Origin: Cornus controversa
Taxonomy: Eukaryota > Streptophyta > Magnoliopsida > Cornales > Cornaceae
Direction: 5' to 3'
Length of the DNA: 64,000 bases
NCBI GenBank assembly: GCA_026545225.1
Contig: CM048847.1
Location: 14,875,835 to 14,939,834, forward strand
The notes below the pieces were generated by a model that was not told the origin of the DNA, did not search any database, and was given only the letters and a program-made list of their open reading frames with translations. Below are positions 15,130-30,100 of this stretch, one piece after another; position 1 is the stretch's first letter, and every line of letters begins with the position of its first letter. Both the position numbers and the translations under genes were made by a program.

Positions 15130-18100
15130 ATGGTTGGTAGCTTGCTAATTGTTTCCTTTAGATGTCGAAACGGTCGAATTTGGAACAAAGCACCATACGG
15201 TTGTGATGAAGATCGGATTGACATGTTCGTCACTTCTTTTGGATGCTTTGATGGTCTAATTTGGAAAAAAGAAACTTACGATTCTGATTATGACACAACT
15301 TCTCAAGGAATGGGGTTTTTGAATCAGAACAACTGAAACTAAACTTGTTTCAAATCATCGATAGCTTGGGAATTGTTTCTTTTACTTGTCCAGATGGTTG
15401 AAGTTGGCATAGAGCACCATACGGTTGTGATCATTCATGGGTGCTGCAAGAAATTACTCTTTTCGATTCAGGACGTCCTCACGGTCGAATTAGGCATAAA
15501 GCAACGTATAATTCTATGTAGGGCACGATTTCACGTGGATTGGACTTTTCGAATCAGGACAGGTCAAACGAAACAAGTTCAAAACCGTTGTTGTCATTCT
15601 CTATTCTTCTGGACATCCAGATGGTCAATTCTAGCACAAAGCACCATACGGTTGTGGTCATGCCTGGTTATTGCAAGGAATTGTTCTTTTCGACTCATAA
15701 CAACTCAAACAAACATGGATGAAGATCGGATCGACATGCTCGTCGTTTCTTTGGGACGCTTTGATGGTTTCATTTACAAAAAAACAGCATACGATTAGTA
15801 TTATGGCACGACTTCTCTTGGACTGTGGTTTTCTAATCATAACAACTCAAATGAAACAAGTTTAAAATGGTTGGTAGCTTACAAATTGTTTCCTTTAGAT
15901 GTCAAAACGGTCGAATTTGGAACAAAGGACCATACGGTTGTGATGAAGATCGGATTGACATGTTCGTCACTTCTTTTGGATGCTTTGATGGTCTAATTTG
16001 GAAAAAAGAAACTTACGATTCTGATTATGACACAACTTCTCAAGGACTGGGGTTTTCGAATCAGAACAACTAAAACTAAACTTGTTTCAAATCATCGATA
16101 GCTTGGGAATTGTTTCTTTTAATTGTCCAGATGGTTGAAGTTGGCATAGAGCACCATACGGTTGTGATCATTCATGGGTGCAGCAAGAAATTACTCTTTT
16201 CGATTCAGGACGTCCTCACGGTCGAATTAGGCATAAAGCAACGTATAATTCTATGTATGGCACGATTTCACGTGGATTGGACTTTTCGAATCAGGACAGG
16301 TCAAACGAAACAAGTTCAAAACCGTTGTTGTCATTCTCTATTCTTCTGGACATCCAGATGGTCAATTCTAGGACAAAGCACCATACGGTTGTGCTCATGC
16401 CTGGTTATTGCAAGGAATTGTTCTTTTCGACTCATAACAACTCAAACAAACATGGATGAAGATCGGATCGACATGCTCGTCGTTTCTTTGGGACGCTTTG
16501 ATGGTTTCATTTACAAAAAAACAGCATACGATTAGTATTATGGCACGACTTCTCTTGGACTGTGGTTTTCTAATCATAACAACTCAAATGAAACAAGTTT
16601 AAAATGGTTGGTAGCTTGCAAATTGTTTCCTTTAGATGTCGAAACGGTCGAATTTGGAACAAAGGACCATACGGTTGTGATGAAGATCGGATTGACATGT
16701 TCGTCACTTCTTTTGGATGCTTTGATGGTCTAATTTGGAAAAAAGAAACTTACGATTCTGATTATGACACAACTTCTCAAGGACTGGGGTTTTCGAATCA
16801 GAACAACTAAAACTAAACTTGTTTCAAATCATCGATAGCTTGGGAATTGTTTCTTTTAATTGTCCAGATGGTTGAAGTTGGCATAGAGCACCATACGGTT
16901 GTGATCATTCATGGGTGCAGCAAGAAATTACTCTTTTCGATTCAGGACGTCCTCACGGTCGAATTAGGCATAAAGCAACGTATAATTCTATGTATGGCAC
17001 GATTTCACGTGGATTGGACTTTTCGAATCAGGACAGGTCAAACGAAACAAGTTCAAAACCGTTGTTGTCATTCTCTATTCTTCTGGACATCCAGATGGTC
17101 AATTCTAGGACAAAGCACCATACGGTTGTGCTCATGCCTGGTTATTGCAAGGAATTGTTCTTTTCGACTCATAACAACTCAAACAAACATGGATGAAGAT
17201 CGGATCGACATGCTCGTCGTTTCTTTGGGACGCTTTGATGGTTTCATTTACAAAAAAACAGCATACGATTAGTATTATGGCACGACTTCTCTTGGACTGT
17301 GGTTTTCTAATCATAACAACTCAAATGAAACAAGTTTAAAATGGTTGGTAGCTTGCAAATTGTTTCCTTTAGATGTCGAAACGGTCGAATTTGGAACAAA
17401 GCACCATACGGTTGTGATGAAGATCGGATTGACATGTTCGTCACTTCTTTTGGATGCTTTGATGGTCTAATTTGGAAAAAAGAAACTTACGATTCTGATT
17501 ATGACACAACTTCTCAAGGAATGGGGTTTTTGAATCAGAACAACTGAAACTAAACTTGTTTAAAATCATCGATAGCTTGGGAATTGTTTCTTTTACTTGT
17601 CCAGATGGTTGAAGTTGGCATAGAGCACCATACGGTTGTGATCATTCATGAGTGCAGCAAGGAATTACTCTTTTCGATTCAGGACGTCCTCACGGTCGAA
17701 TTAGGCATAAAGCAACGTATAATTCTATGTATGGCACGATTTCACGTGGATTGGACTTTTCGAATCAGGACAGGTCAAACGAAACAAGTTCAAAACCGTT
17801 GTTGTCATTCTCTATTCTTCTGGACATCCAGATGGTCAATTCTAGGACAAAGCACCATACGGTTGTGGTCATGCCTGGTTATTGCAAGGAATTGTTCTTT
17901 TCGACTCATAACAACTCAAACAAACATGGATGAAGATCGGATCGACATGCTCGTCGTTTCTTTGGGACGCTTTGATGGTTTCATTTACAAAAAAACAGCA
18001 TACGATTAGTATTATGGCACGACTTCTCTTGGACTGTGGTTTTCTAATCATAACAACTCAAATGAAACAAGTTTAAAATGGTTGGTAGCTTGCAAATTGT

Positions 18101-21100
18101 TTCCTTTAGATGTCGAAACGGTCGAATTTGGAACAAAGGACCATACGGTTGTGATGAAGATCGGATTGACATGTTCGTCACTTCTTTTGGATGCTTTGAT
18201 GGTCTAATTTGGAAAAAAGAAACTTACGATTCTGATTATGACACAACTTCTCAAGGAATGGGGTTTTTGAATCAGAACAACTGAAACTAAACTTGTTTAA
18301 AATCATCGATAGCTTGGGAATTGTTTCTTTTACTTGTCCAGATGGTTGAAGTTGGCATAGAGCACCATACGGTTGTGATCATTCATGAGTGCAGCAAGGA
18401 ATTATTCTTTTCGATTCAGGACGTCCTCACGGTCGAATTAGGCATAATGCAACGTATAATTCTATGTATGGCACGATTTCACGTGGATTGGACTTTTCGA
18501 ATCAGGACAGGTCAAACGAAACAAGTTCAAAGCCGTTGTTGTCATTCTCTATTCTTCTGGACATCCAGATGGTCAATTTTAGGACAAAGCACCATACGGT
18601 TGTGGTCATGCCTGGTTATTGCAAGGAATTGTTCTTTTCGACTCATAACAACTCAAACAAACATGGATGAAGATCGGATCGACATGCTCGTCGTTTCTTT
18701 GGGACGCTTTGATGGTTTCATTTACAAAAAAACAGCATACGATTAGTATTATGGCACGACTTCTCTTGGACTGTGGTTTTCTAATCATAACAACTCAAAT
18801 GAAACAAGTTTAAAATGGTTGGTAGCTTACAAATTGTTTCCTTTAGATGTCAAAACGGTCGAATTTGGAACAAAGGACCATACGGTTGTGATGAAGATCG
18901 GATTGACATGTTCGTCACTTCTTTTGGATGCTTTGATGGTCTAATTTGGAAAAAAGAAACTTACGATTCTGATTATGACACAACTTCTCAAGGACTGGGG
19001 TTTTCGAATCAGAACAACTAAAACTAAACTTGTTTCAAATCATCGATAGCTTGGGAATTGTTTCTTTTAATTGTCCAGATGGTTGAAGTTGGCATAGAGC
19101 ACCATACGGTTGTGATCATTCATGGGTGCAGCAAGAAATTACTCTTTTCGATTCAGGACGTCCTCACGGTCGAATTAGGCATAAAGCAACGTATAATTCT
19201 ATGTATGGCACGATTTCACGTGGATTGGACTTTTCGAATCAGGACAGGTCAAACGAAACAAGTTCAAAACCGTTGTTGTCATTCTCTATTCTTCTGGACA
19301 TCCAGATGGTCAATTCTAGGACAAAGCACCATACGGTTGTGCTCATGCCTGGTTATTGCAAGGAATTGTTCTTTTCGACTCATAACAACTCAAACAAACA
19401 TGGATGAAGATCGGATCGACATGCTCGTCGTTTCTTTGGGACGCTTTGATGGTTTCATTTACAAAAAAACAGCATACGATTAGTATTATGGCACGACTTC
19501 TCTTGGACTGTGGTTTTCTAATCATAACAACTCAAATGAAACAAGTTTAAAATGGTTGGTAGCTTGCAAATTGTTTCCTTTAGATGTCGAAACGGTCGAA
19601 TTTGGAACAAAGCACCATACGGTTGTGATGAAGATCGGATTGACATGTTCGTCACTTCTTTTGGATGCTTTGATGGTCTAATTTGGAAAAAAGAAACTTA
19701 CGATTCTGATTATGACACAACTTCTCAAGGAATGGGGTTTTTGAATCAGAACAACTGAAACTAAACTTGTTTAAAATCATCGATAGCTTGGGAATTGTTT
19801 CTTTTACTTGTCCAGATGGTTGAAGTTGGCATAGAGCACCATACGGTTGTGATCATTCATGAGTGCAGCAAGGAATTACTCTTTTCGATTCAGGACGTCC
19901 TCACGGTCGAATTAGGCATAAAGCAACGTATAATTCTATGTATGGCACGATTTCACGTGGATTGGACTTTTCGAATCAGGACAGGTCAAACGAAACAAGT
20001 TCAAAACCGTTGTTGTCATTCTCTATTCTTCTGGACATCCAGATGGTCAATTCTAGGACAAAGCACCATACGGTTGTGGTCATGCCTGGTTATTGCAAGG
20101 AATTGTTCTTTTCGACTCATAACAACTCAAACAAACATGGATGAAGATCGGATCGACATGCTCGTCGTTTCTTTGGGACGCTTTGATGGTTTCATTTACA
20201 AAAAAACAGCATACGATTAGTATTATGGCACGACTTCTCTTGGACTGTGGTTTTCTAATCATAACAACTCAAATGAAACAAGTTTAAAATGGTTGGTAGC
20301 TTGCAAATTGTTTCCTTTAGATGTCGAAACGGTCGAATTTGGAACAAAGGACCATACGGTTGTGATGAAGATCGGATTGACATGTTCGTCACTTCTTTTG
20401 GATGCTTTGATGGTCTAATTTGGAAAAAAGAAACTTACGATTCTGATTATGACACAACTTCTCAAGGAATGGGGTTTTTGAATCAGAACAACTGAAACTA
20501 AACTTGTTTAAAATCATCGATAGCTTGGGAATTGTTTCTTTTACTTGTCCAGATGGTTGAAGTTGGCATAGAGCACCATACGGTTGTGATCATTCATGAG
20601 TGCAGCAAGGAATTATTCTTTTCGATTCAGGACGTCCTCACGGTCGAATTAGGCATAATGCAACGTATAATTCTATGTATGGCACGATTTCACGTGGATT
20701 GGACTTTTCGAATCAGGACAGGTCAAACGAAACAAGTTCAAAGCCGTTGTTGTCATTCTCTATTCTTCTGGACATCCAGATGGTCAATTTTAGGACAAAG
20801 CACCATACGGTTGTGGTCATGCCTGGTTATTGCAAGGAATTGTTCTTTTCGACTCATAACAACTCAAACAAACATTGATGAAGATCGGATCGACATGCTC
20901 GTCGTTTCTTTGGGACGCTTTGATGGTTTCATTTACAAAAAAACAGCATACGATTAGTATTATGGCACGACTTCTCTTGGACTGTGGTTTTCTAATCATA
21001 ACAACTCAAATGAAACAAGTTTAAAATGGTTGGTAGCTTGCAAATTGTTTCCTTTAGATGTCGAAACGGTCGAATTTGGAACAAAGGACCATACGGTTGT

Positions 21101-24100
21101 GATGAAGATCGGATTGACATGTTCGTCACTTCTTTTGGATGCTTTGATGGTCTAATTTGGAAAAAAGAAACTTACGATTCTGATTATGACACAACTTCTC
21201 AAGGACTGGGGTTTTCGAATCAGAACAACTAAAACTAAACTTGTTTCAAATCATCGATAGCTTGGGAATTGTTTCTTTTAATTGTCCAGATGGTTGAAGT
21301 TGGCATAGAGCACCATACGGTTGTGATCATTCATGGGTGCAGCAAGAAATTACTCTTTTCGATTCAGGACGTCCTCACGGTCGAATTAGGCATAAAGCAA
21401 CGTATAATTCTATGTATGGCACGATTTCACGTGGATTGGACTTTTCGAATCAGGACAGGTCAAACGAAACAAGTTCAAAACCGTTGTTGTCATTCTCTAT
21501 TCTTTTGGACATCCAGATGGTCAATTCTAGGACAAAGCACCATACGGTTGTGGTCATGCCTGGTTATTGCAAGGAATTGTTCTTTTCGACTCATAACAAC
21601 TCAAACAAACATGGATGAAGATCGGATCGACATGCTCGTCGTTTCTTTGGGACGCTTTGATGGTTTCATTTACAAAAAAATAGCATACGATTAGTATTAT
21701 GGCACGACTTCTCTTGGACTGTGGTTTTCTAATCATAACAACTCAAATGAAACAAGTTTAAAATGGTTGGTAGCTTGCAAATTGTTTCCTTTAGATGTCG
21801 AAACGGTCGAATTTGGAACAAAGCACCATACGGTTGTGATGAAGATCGGATTGACATGTTCGTCACTTCTTTTGGATGCTTTGATGGTCTAATTTGGAAA
21901 AAAGAAACTTACGATTCTGATTATGACACAACTTCTCAAGGAATGGGGTTTTTGAATCAGAACAACTGAAACTAAACTTGTTTAAAATCATCGATAGCTT
22001 GGGAATTGTTTCTTTTACTTGTCCAGATGGTTGAAGTTGGCATAGAGCACCATACGGTTGTGATCATTCATGAGTGCAGCAAGGAATTACTCTTTTCGAT
22101 TCAGGACGTCCTCACGGTCGAATTAGGCATAAAGCAACGTATAATTCTATGTATGGCACGATTTCACGTGGATTGGACTTTTCGAATCTGGACAGGTCAA
22201 ACGAAACAAGTTCAAAACCGTTGTTGTCATTCTCTATTCTTCTGGACATCCAGATGGTCAATTCTAGGACAAAGCACCATACGGTTGTGGTCATGCCTGG
22301 TTATTGCAAGGAATTGTTCTTTTCGACTCATAACAACTCAAACAAACATGGATGAAGATCGGATCGACATACTCGTCGTTTCTTTGGGACGCTTTGATGG
22401 TTTCATTTACAAAAAAACAGCATACGATTAGTATTATGGCACGACTTCTCTTGGACTGTGGTTTTCTAATCATAACAACTCAAATGAAACAAGTTTAAAA
22501 TGGTTGGTAGCTTACAAATTGTTTCCTTTAGATGTCAAAACGGTCGAATTTGGAACAAAGGACCATACGGTTGTGATGAAGATCGGATTGACATGTTCGT
22601 CACTTCTTTTGGATGCTTTGATGGTCTAATTTGGAAAAAAGAAACTTACGATTCTGATTATGACACAACTTCTCAAGGACTGGGGTTTTCGAATCAGAAC
22701 AACTAAAACTAAACTTGTTTCAAATCATCGATAGCTTGGGAATTGTTTCTTTTAATTGTCCAGATGGTTGAAGTTGGCATAGAGCACCATACGGTTGTGA
22801 TCATTCATGGGTGCAGCAAGAAATTACTCTTTTCGATTCAGGACGTCCTCACGGTCGAATTAGGCATAAAGCAACGTATAATTCTATGTATGGCACGATT
22901 TCACGTGGATTGGACTTTTCGAATCAGGACAGGTCAAACGAAACAAGTTCAAAACCGTTGTTGTCATTCTCTATTCTTCTGGACATCCAGATGGTCAATT
23001 CTAGCACAAAGCACCATACGGTTGTCGTCATGCCTGATTATAGCAAGCAATTGTTCTTTCGACTCCGAACAACTCAAACAAACATGGATGAATATCGGAT
23101 CGACATGCTCATCGTTTCTTTGGGACCCTTTTTATTTTGAAAAAAGCAGCGTACGATTAGTATTATGGCACGACTTCTCTTGGAATGCGGTTTTTGAATC
23201 AAAACAACTCAAATGAAACAAGTTTAAAATGGTTGGTAGCTTGCTAATTGTTTCCTTTAGATGTCGAAACGGTCGAATTTGGAACAAAGGACCATACGGT
23301 TGTGATGAAGATCGGATTGACATGTTCGTCACTTCTTTTGGATGCTTTGATGGTCTAATTTGGAAAAAAGAAACTTACGATTCTGATTATGACACAACTT
23401 CTCAAGGACTGGGGTTTTCGAATCAGAACAACTAAAACTAAACTTGTTTCAAATCATCGATAGCTTGGGAATTGTTTCTTTTACTTGTCCAGATGGTTGA
23501 AGTTGGCATAGAGCACCATACGGTTGTGATCATTCATGAGTGCAGCAAGGAATTACTCTTTTCGATTCAGGACGTCCTCACGGTCGAATTAGGCATAATG
23601 CAACGTATAATTCTATGTATGGCACGATTTCACGTGGATTGGACTTTTCGAATCAGGACAGGTCAAACGAAACAAGTTCAAAGCCGTTGTTGTCATTCTC
23701 TATTCTTCTGGACATCCAGATGGTCAATTCTAGCACAAAGCACCATACGGTTGTGGTCATGCCTGGTTATTGCAAGGAATTGTTCTTTTCGACTCATAAC
23801 AACTCAAACAAACATGGATGAAGATCGGATCGACATGCTCGTCGTTTCTTTGGGACGCTTTGATGGTTTCATTTACAAAAAAACAGCATACGATTAGTAT
23901 TATGGCACGACTTCTCTTGGACTGTGGTTTTCTAATCATAACAACTCAAATGAAACAAGTTTAAAATGGTTGGTAGCTTACAAATTGTTTCCTTTAGATG
24001 TCAAAACGGTCGAATTTGGAACAAAGGACCATACGGTTGTGATGAAGATCGGATTGACATGTTCGTCACTTCTTTTGGATGCTTTGATGGTCTAATTTGG

Positions 24101-27100
24101 AAAAAAGAAACTTACGATTCTGATTATGACACAACTTCTCAAGGACTGGGGTTTTCGAATCAGAACAACTAAAACTAAACTTGTTTCAAATCATCGATAG
24201 CTTGGGAATTGTTTCTTTTAATTGTCCAGATGGTTGAAGTTGGCATAGAGCACCATACGGTTGTGATCATTCATGGGTGCAGCAAGAAATTACTCTTTTC
24301 GATTCAGGACGTCCTCACGGTCGAATTAGGCATAAAGCAACGTATAATTCTATGTATGGCACGATTTCACGTGGATTGGACTTTTCGAATCAGGACAGGT
24401 CAAACGAAACAAGTTCAAAACCGTTGTTGTCATTCTCTATTCTTCTGGACATCCAGATGGTCAATTCTAGCACAAAGCACCATACGGTTGTCGTCATGCC
24501 TGATTATAGCAAGCAATTGTTCTTTCGACTCAGAACAACTCAAACAAACATGGATGAATATCGGATCGACATGCTCATCGTTTCTTTGGGACCCTTTTTA
24601 TTTTGAAAAAAGTAGCGTACGATTAGTATTATGGCACGACTTCTCTTGGAATGCGGTTTTTGAATCAAAACAACTCAAATGAAACAAGTTTAAAATGGTT
24701 GGTAGCTTGCTAATTGTTTCCTTTAGATGTCGAAACGGTCGAATTTGGAACAAAGCACCATACGGTTGTGATGAAGATCGGATTGACATGTTCGTCACTT
24801 CTTTTGGATGCTTTGATGGTCTAATTTGGAAAAAAGAAACTTACGATTCTGATTATGACACAACTTCTCAAGGAATGGGGTTTTTGAATCAGAACAACTG
24901 AAACTAAACTTGTTTCAAATCATCGATAGCTTGGGAATTGTTTCTTTTACTTATCCAGATGGTTGAAGTTGGCATAGAGCACCATACGGTTGTGATCATT
25001 CATGGGTGCAGCAAGAAATTACTCTTTTCGATTCAGGACGTCCTCACGGTCGAATTAGGCATAAAGCAACGTATAATTCTATGTATGGCACGATTTCACG
25101 TGGATTGGACTTTTCGAATCAGGACAGGTCAAACGAAACAAGTTCAAAACCGTTGTTGTCATTCTCTATTCTTCTGGACATCCAGATGGTCAATTCTAGG
25201 ACAAAGCACCATACGGTTGTGGTCATGCCTGGTTATTGCAAGGAATTGTTCTTTTCGACTCATAACAACTCAAACAAACATGGATGAAGATCGGATCGAC
25301 ATACTCGTCGTTTCTTTGGGACGCTTTGATGGTTTCATTTACAAAAAAACAGCATACGATTAGTATTATGGCACGACTTCTCTTGGACTGTGGTTTTCTA
25401 ATCATAACAACTCAAATGAAACAAGTTTAAAATGGTTGGTAGCTTACAAATTGTTTCCTTTAGATGTCAAAACGGTCGAATTTGGAACAAAGGACCATAC
25501 GGTTGTGATGAAGATCGGATTGACATGTTCGTCACTTCTTTTGGATGCTTTGATGGTCTAATTTGGAAAAAAGAAACTTACGATTCTGATTATGACACAA
25601 CTTCTCAAGGACTGGGGTTTTCGAATCAGAACAACTAAAACTAAACTTGTTTCAAATCATCGATAGCTTGGGAATTGTTTCTTTTAATTGTCCAGATGGT
25701 TGAAGTTGGCATAGAGCACCATACGGTTGTGATCATTCATGGGTGCAGCAAGAAATTACTCTTTTCGATTCAGGACGTCCTCACGGTCGAATTAGGCATA
25801 AAGCAACGTATAATTCTATGTATGGCACGATTTCACGTGGATTGGACTTTTCGAATCAGGACAGGTCAAACGAAACAAGTTCAAAACCGTTGTTGTCATT
25901 CTCTATTCTTCTGGACATCCAGATGGTCAATTCTAGCACAAAGCACCATACGGTTGTCGTCATGCCTGATTATAGCAAGCAATTGTTCTTTCGACTCCGA
26001 ACAACTCAAACAAACATGGATGAATATCGGATCGACATGCTCATCGTTTCTTTGGGACCCTTTTTATTTTGAAAAAAGCAGCGTACGATTAGTATTATGG
26101 CACGACTTCTCTTGGAATGCGGTTTTTGAATCAAAACAACTCAAATGAAACAAGTTTAAAATGGTTGGTAGCTTGCTAATTGTTTCCTTTAGATGTCGAA
26201 ACGGTCGAATTTGGAACAAAGGACCATACGGTTGTGATGAAGATCGGATTGACATGTTCGTCACTTCTTTTGGATGCTTTGATGGTCTAATTTGGAAAAA
26301 AGAAACTTACGATTCTGATTATGACACAACTTCTCAAGGACTGGGGTTTTCGAATCAGAACAACTAAAACTAAACTTGTTTCAAATCATCGATAGCTTGG
26401 GAATTGTTTCTTTTACTTGTCCAGATGGTTGAAGTTGGCATAGAGCACCATACGGTTGTGATCATTCATGAGTGCAGCAAGGAATTACTCTTTTCGATTC
26501 AGGACGTCCTCACGGTCGAATTAGGCATAATGCAACGTATAATTCTATGTATGGCACGATTTCACGTGGATTGGACTTTTCGAATCAGGACAGGTCAAAC
26601 GAAACAAGTTCAAAGCCGTTGTTGTCATTCTCTATTCTTCTGGACATCCAGATGGTCAATTCTAGCACAAAGCACCATACGGTTGTGGTCATGCCTGGTT
26701 ATTGCAAGGAATTGTTCTTTTCGACTCATAACAACTCAAACAAACATGGATGAAGATCGGATCGACATGCTCGTCGTTTCTTTGGGACGCTTTGATGGTT
26801 TCATTTACAAAAAAACAGCATACGATTAGTATTATGGCACGACTTCTCTTGGACTGTGGTTTTCTAATCATAACAACTCAAATGAAACAAGTTTAAAATG
26901 GTTGGTAGCTTACAAATTGTTTCCTTTAGATGTCAAAACGGTCGAATTTGGAACAAAGGACCATACGGTTGTGATGAAGATCGGATTGACATGTTCGTCA
27001 CTTCTTTTGGATGCTTTGATGGTCTAATTTGGAAAAAAGAAACTTACGATTCTGATTATGACACAACTTCTCAAGGACTGGGGTTTTCGAATCAGAACAA

Positions 27101-30100
27101 CTAAAACTAAACTTGTTTCAAATCATCGATAGCTTGGGAATTGTTTCTTTTAATTGTCCAGATGGTTGAAGTTGGCATAGAGCACCATACGGTTGTGATC
27201 ATTCATGGGTGCAGCAAGAAATTACTCTTTTCGATTCAGGACGTCCTCACGGTCGAATTAGGCATAAAGCAACGTATAATTCTATGTATGGCACGATTTC
27301 ACGTGGATTGGACTTTTCGAATCAGGACAGGTCAAACGAAACAAGTTCAAAACCGTTGTTGTCATTCTCTATTCTTCTGGACATCCAGATGGTCAATTCT
27401 AGCACAAAGCACCATACGGTTGTCGTCATGCCTGATTATAGCAAGCAATTGTTCTTTCGACTCAGAACAACTCAAACAAACATGGATGAATATCGGATCG
27501 ACATGCTCATCGTTTCTTTGGGACCCTTTTTATTTTGAAAAAAGTAGCGTACGATTAGTATTATGGCACGACTTCTCTTGGAATGCGGTTTTTGAATCAA
27601 AACAACTCAAATGAAACAAGTTTAAAATGGTTGGTAGCTTGCTAATTGTTTCCTTTAGATGTCGAAACGGTCGAATTTGGAACAAAGCACCATACGGTTG
27701 TGATGAAGATCGGATTGACATGTTCGTCACTTCTTTTGGATGCTTTGATGGTCTAATTTGGAAAAAAGAAACTTACGATTCTGATTATGACACAACTTCT
27801 CAAGGAATGGGGTTTTTGAATCAGAACAACTGAAACTAAACTTGTTTCAAATCATCGATAGCTTGGGAATTGTTTCTTTTACTTATCCAGATGGTTGAAG
27901 TTGGCATAGAGCACCATACGGTTGTGATCATTCATGGGTGCAGCAAGAAATTACTCTTTTCGATTCAGGACGTCCTCACGGTCGAATTAGGCATAAAGCA
28001 ACGTATAATTCTATGTATGGCACGATTTCACGTGGATTGGACTTTTCGAATCAGGACAGGTCAAACGAAACAAGTTCAAAACCGTTGTTGTCATTCTCTA
28101 TTCTTCTGGACATCCAGATGGTCAATTCTAGGACAAAGCACCATACGGTTGTGGTCATGCCTGGTTATTGCAAGGAATTGTTCTTTTCGACTCATAACAA
28201 CTCAAACAAACATGGATGAAGATCGGATCGACATGCTCGTCGTTTCTTTGGGACGCTTTGATGGTTTCATTTACAAAAAAACAGCATACGATTAGTATTA
28301 TGGCACGACTTCTCTTGGACTGTGGTTTTCTAATCATAACAACTCAAATGAAACAAGTTTAAAATGGTTGGTAGCTTACAAATTGTTTCCTTTAGATGTC
28401 AAAACGGTCGAATTTGGAACAAAGGACCATACGGTTGTGATGAAGATCGGATTGACATGTTCGTCACTTCTTTTGGATGCTTTGATGGTCTAATTTGGAA
28501 AAAAGAAACTTACGATTCTGATTATGACACAACTTCTCAAGGAATGGGGTTTTTGAATCAGAACAACTGAAACTAAACTTGTTTAAAATCATCGATAGCT
28601 TGGGAATTGTTTCTTTTACTTGTCCAGATGGTTGAAGTTGGCATAGAGCACCATACGGTTGTGATCATTCATGAGTGCAGCAAGGAATTACTCTTTTCGA
28701 TTCAGGACGTCCTCACGGTCGAATTAGGCATAAAGCAACGTATAATTCTATGTATGGCACGATTTCACGTGGATTGGACTTTTCGAATCAGGACAGGTCA
28801 AACGAAACAAGTTCAAAACCGTTGTTGTCATTCTCTATTCTTCTGGACATCCAGATGGTCAATTCTAGGACAAAGCACCATACGGTTGTGGTCATGCCTG
28901 GTTATTGCAAGGAATTGTTCTTTTCGACTCATAACAACTCAAACAAACATGGATGAAGATCGGATCGACATGCTCGTCGTTTCTTTGGGACGCTTTGATG
29001 GTTTCATTTACAAAAAAACAGCATACGATTAGTATTATGGCACGACTTCTCTTGGACTGTGGTTTTCTAATCATAACAACTCAAATGAAACAAGTTTAAA
29101 ATGGTTGGTAGCTTACAAATTGTTTCCTTTAGATGTCAAAACGGTCGAATTTGGAACAAAGGACCATACGGTTGTGATGAAGATCGGATTGACATGTTCG
29201 TCACTTCTTTTGGATGCTTTGATGGTCTAATTTGGAAAAAAGAAACTTACGATTCTGATTATGACACAACTTCTCAAGGAATGGGGTTTTTGAATCAGAA
29301 CAACTGAAACTAAACTTGTTTAAAATCATCGATAGCTTGGGAATTGTTTCTTTTACTTGTCCAGATGGTTGAAGTTGGCATAGAGCACCATACGGTTGTG
29401 ATCATTCATGAGTGCAGCAAGGAATTACTCTTTTCGATTCAGGACGTCCTCACGGTCGAATTAGGCATAAAGCAACGTATAATTCTATGTATGGCACGAT
29501 TTCACGTGGATTGGACTTTTCGAATCAGGACAGGTCAAACGAAACAAGTTCAAAACCGTTGTTGTCATTCTCTATTCTTCTGGACATCCAGATGGTCAAT
29601 TCTAGGACAAAGCACCATACGGTTGTGGTCATGCCTGGTTATTGCAAGGAATTGTTCTTTTCGACTCATAACAACTCAAACAAACATGGATGAAGATCGG
29701 ATCGACATGCTCGTCGTTTCTTTGGGACGCTTTGATGGTTTCATTTACAAAAAAACAGCATACGATTAGTATTATGGCACGACTTCTCTTGGACTGTGGT
29801 TTTCTAATCATAACAACTCAAATGAAACAAGTTTAAAATGGTTGGTAGCTTGCAAATTGTTTCCTTTAGATGTCGAAACGGTCGAATTTGGAACAAAGCA
29901 CCATACGGTTGTGATGAAGATCGGATTGACATGTTCGTCACTTCTTTTGGATGCTTTGATGGTCTAATTTGGAAAAAAGAAACTTACGATTCTGATTATG
30001 ACACAACTTCTCAAGGAATGGGGTTTTTGAATCAGAACAACTGAAACTAAACTTGTTTAAAATCATCGATAGCTTGGGAATTGTTTCTTTTACTTGTCCA

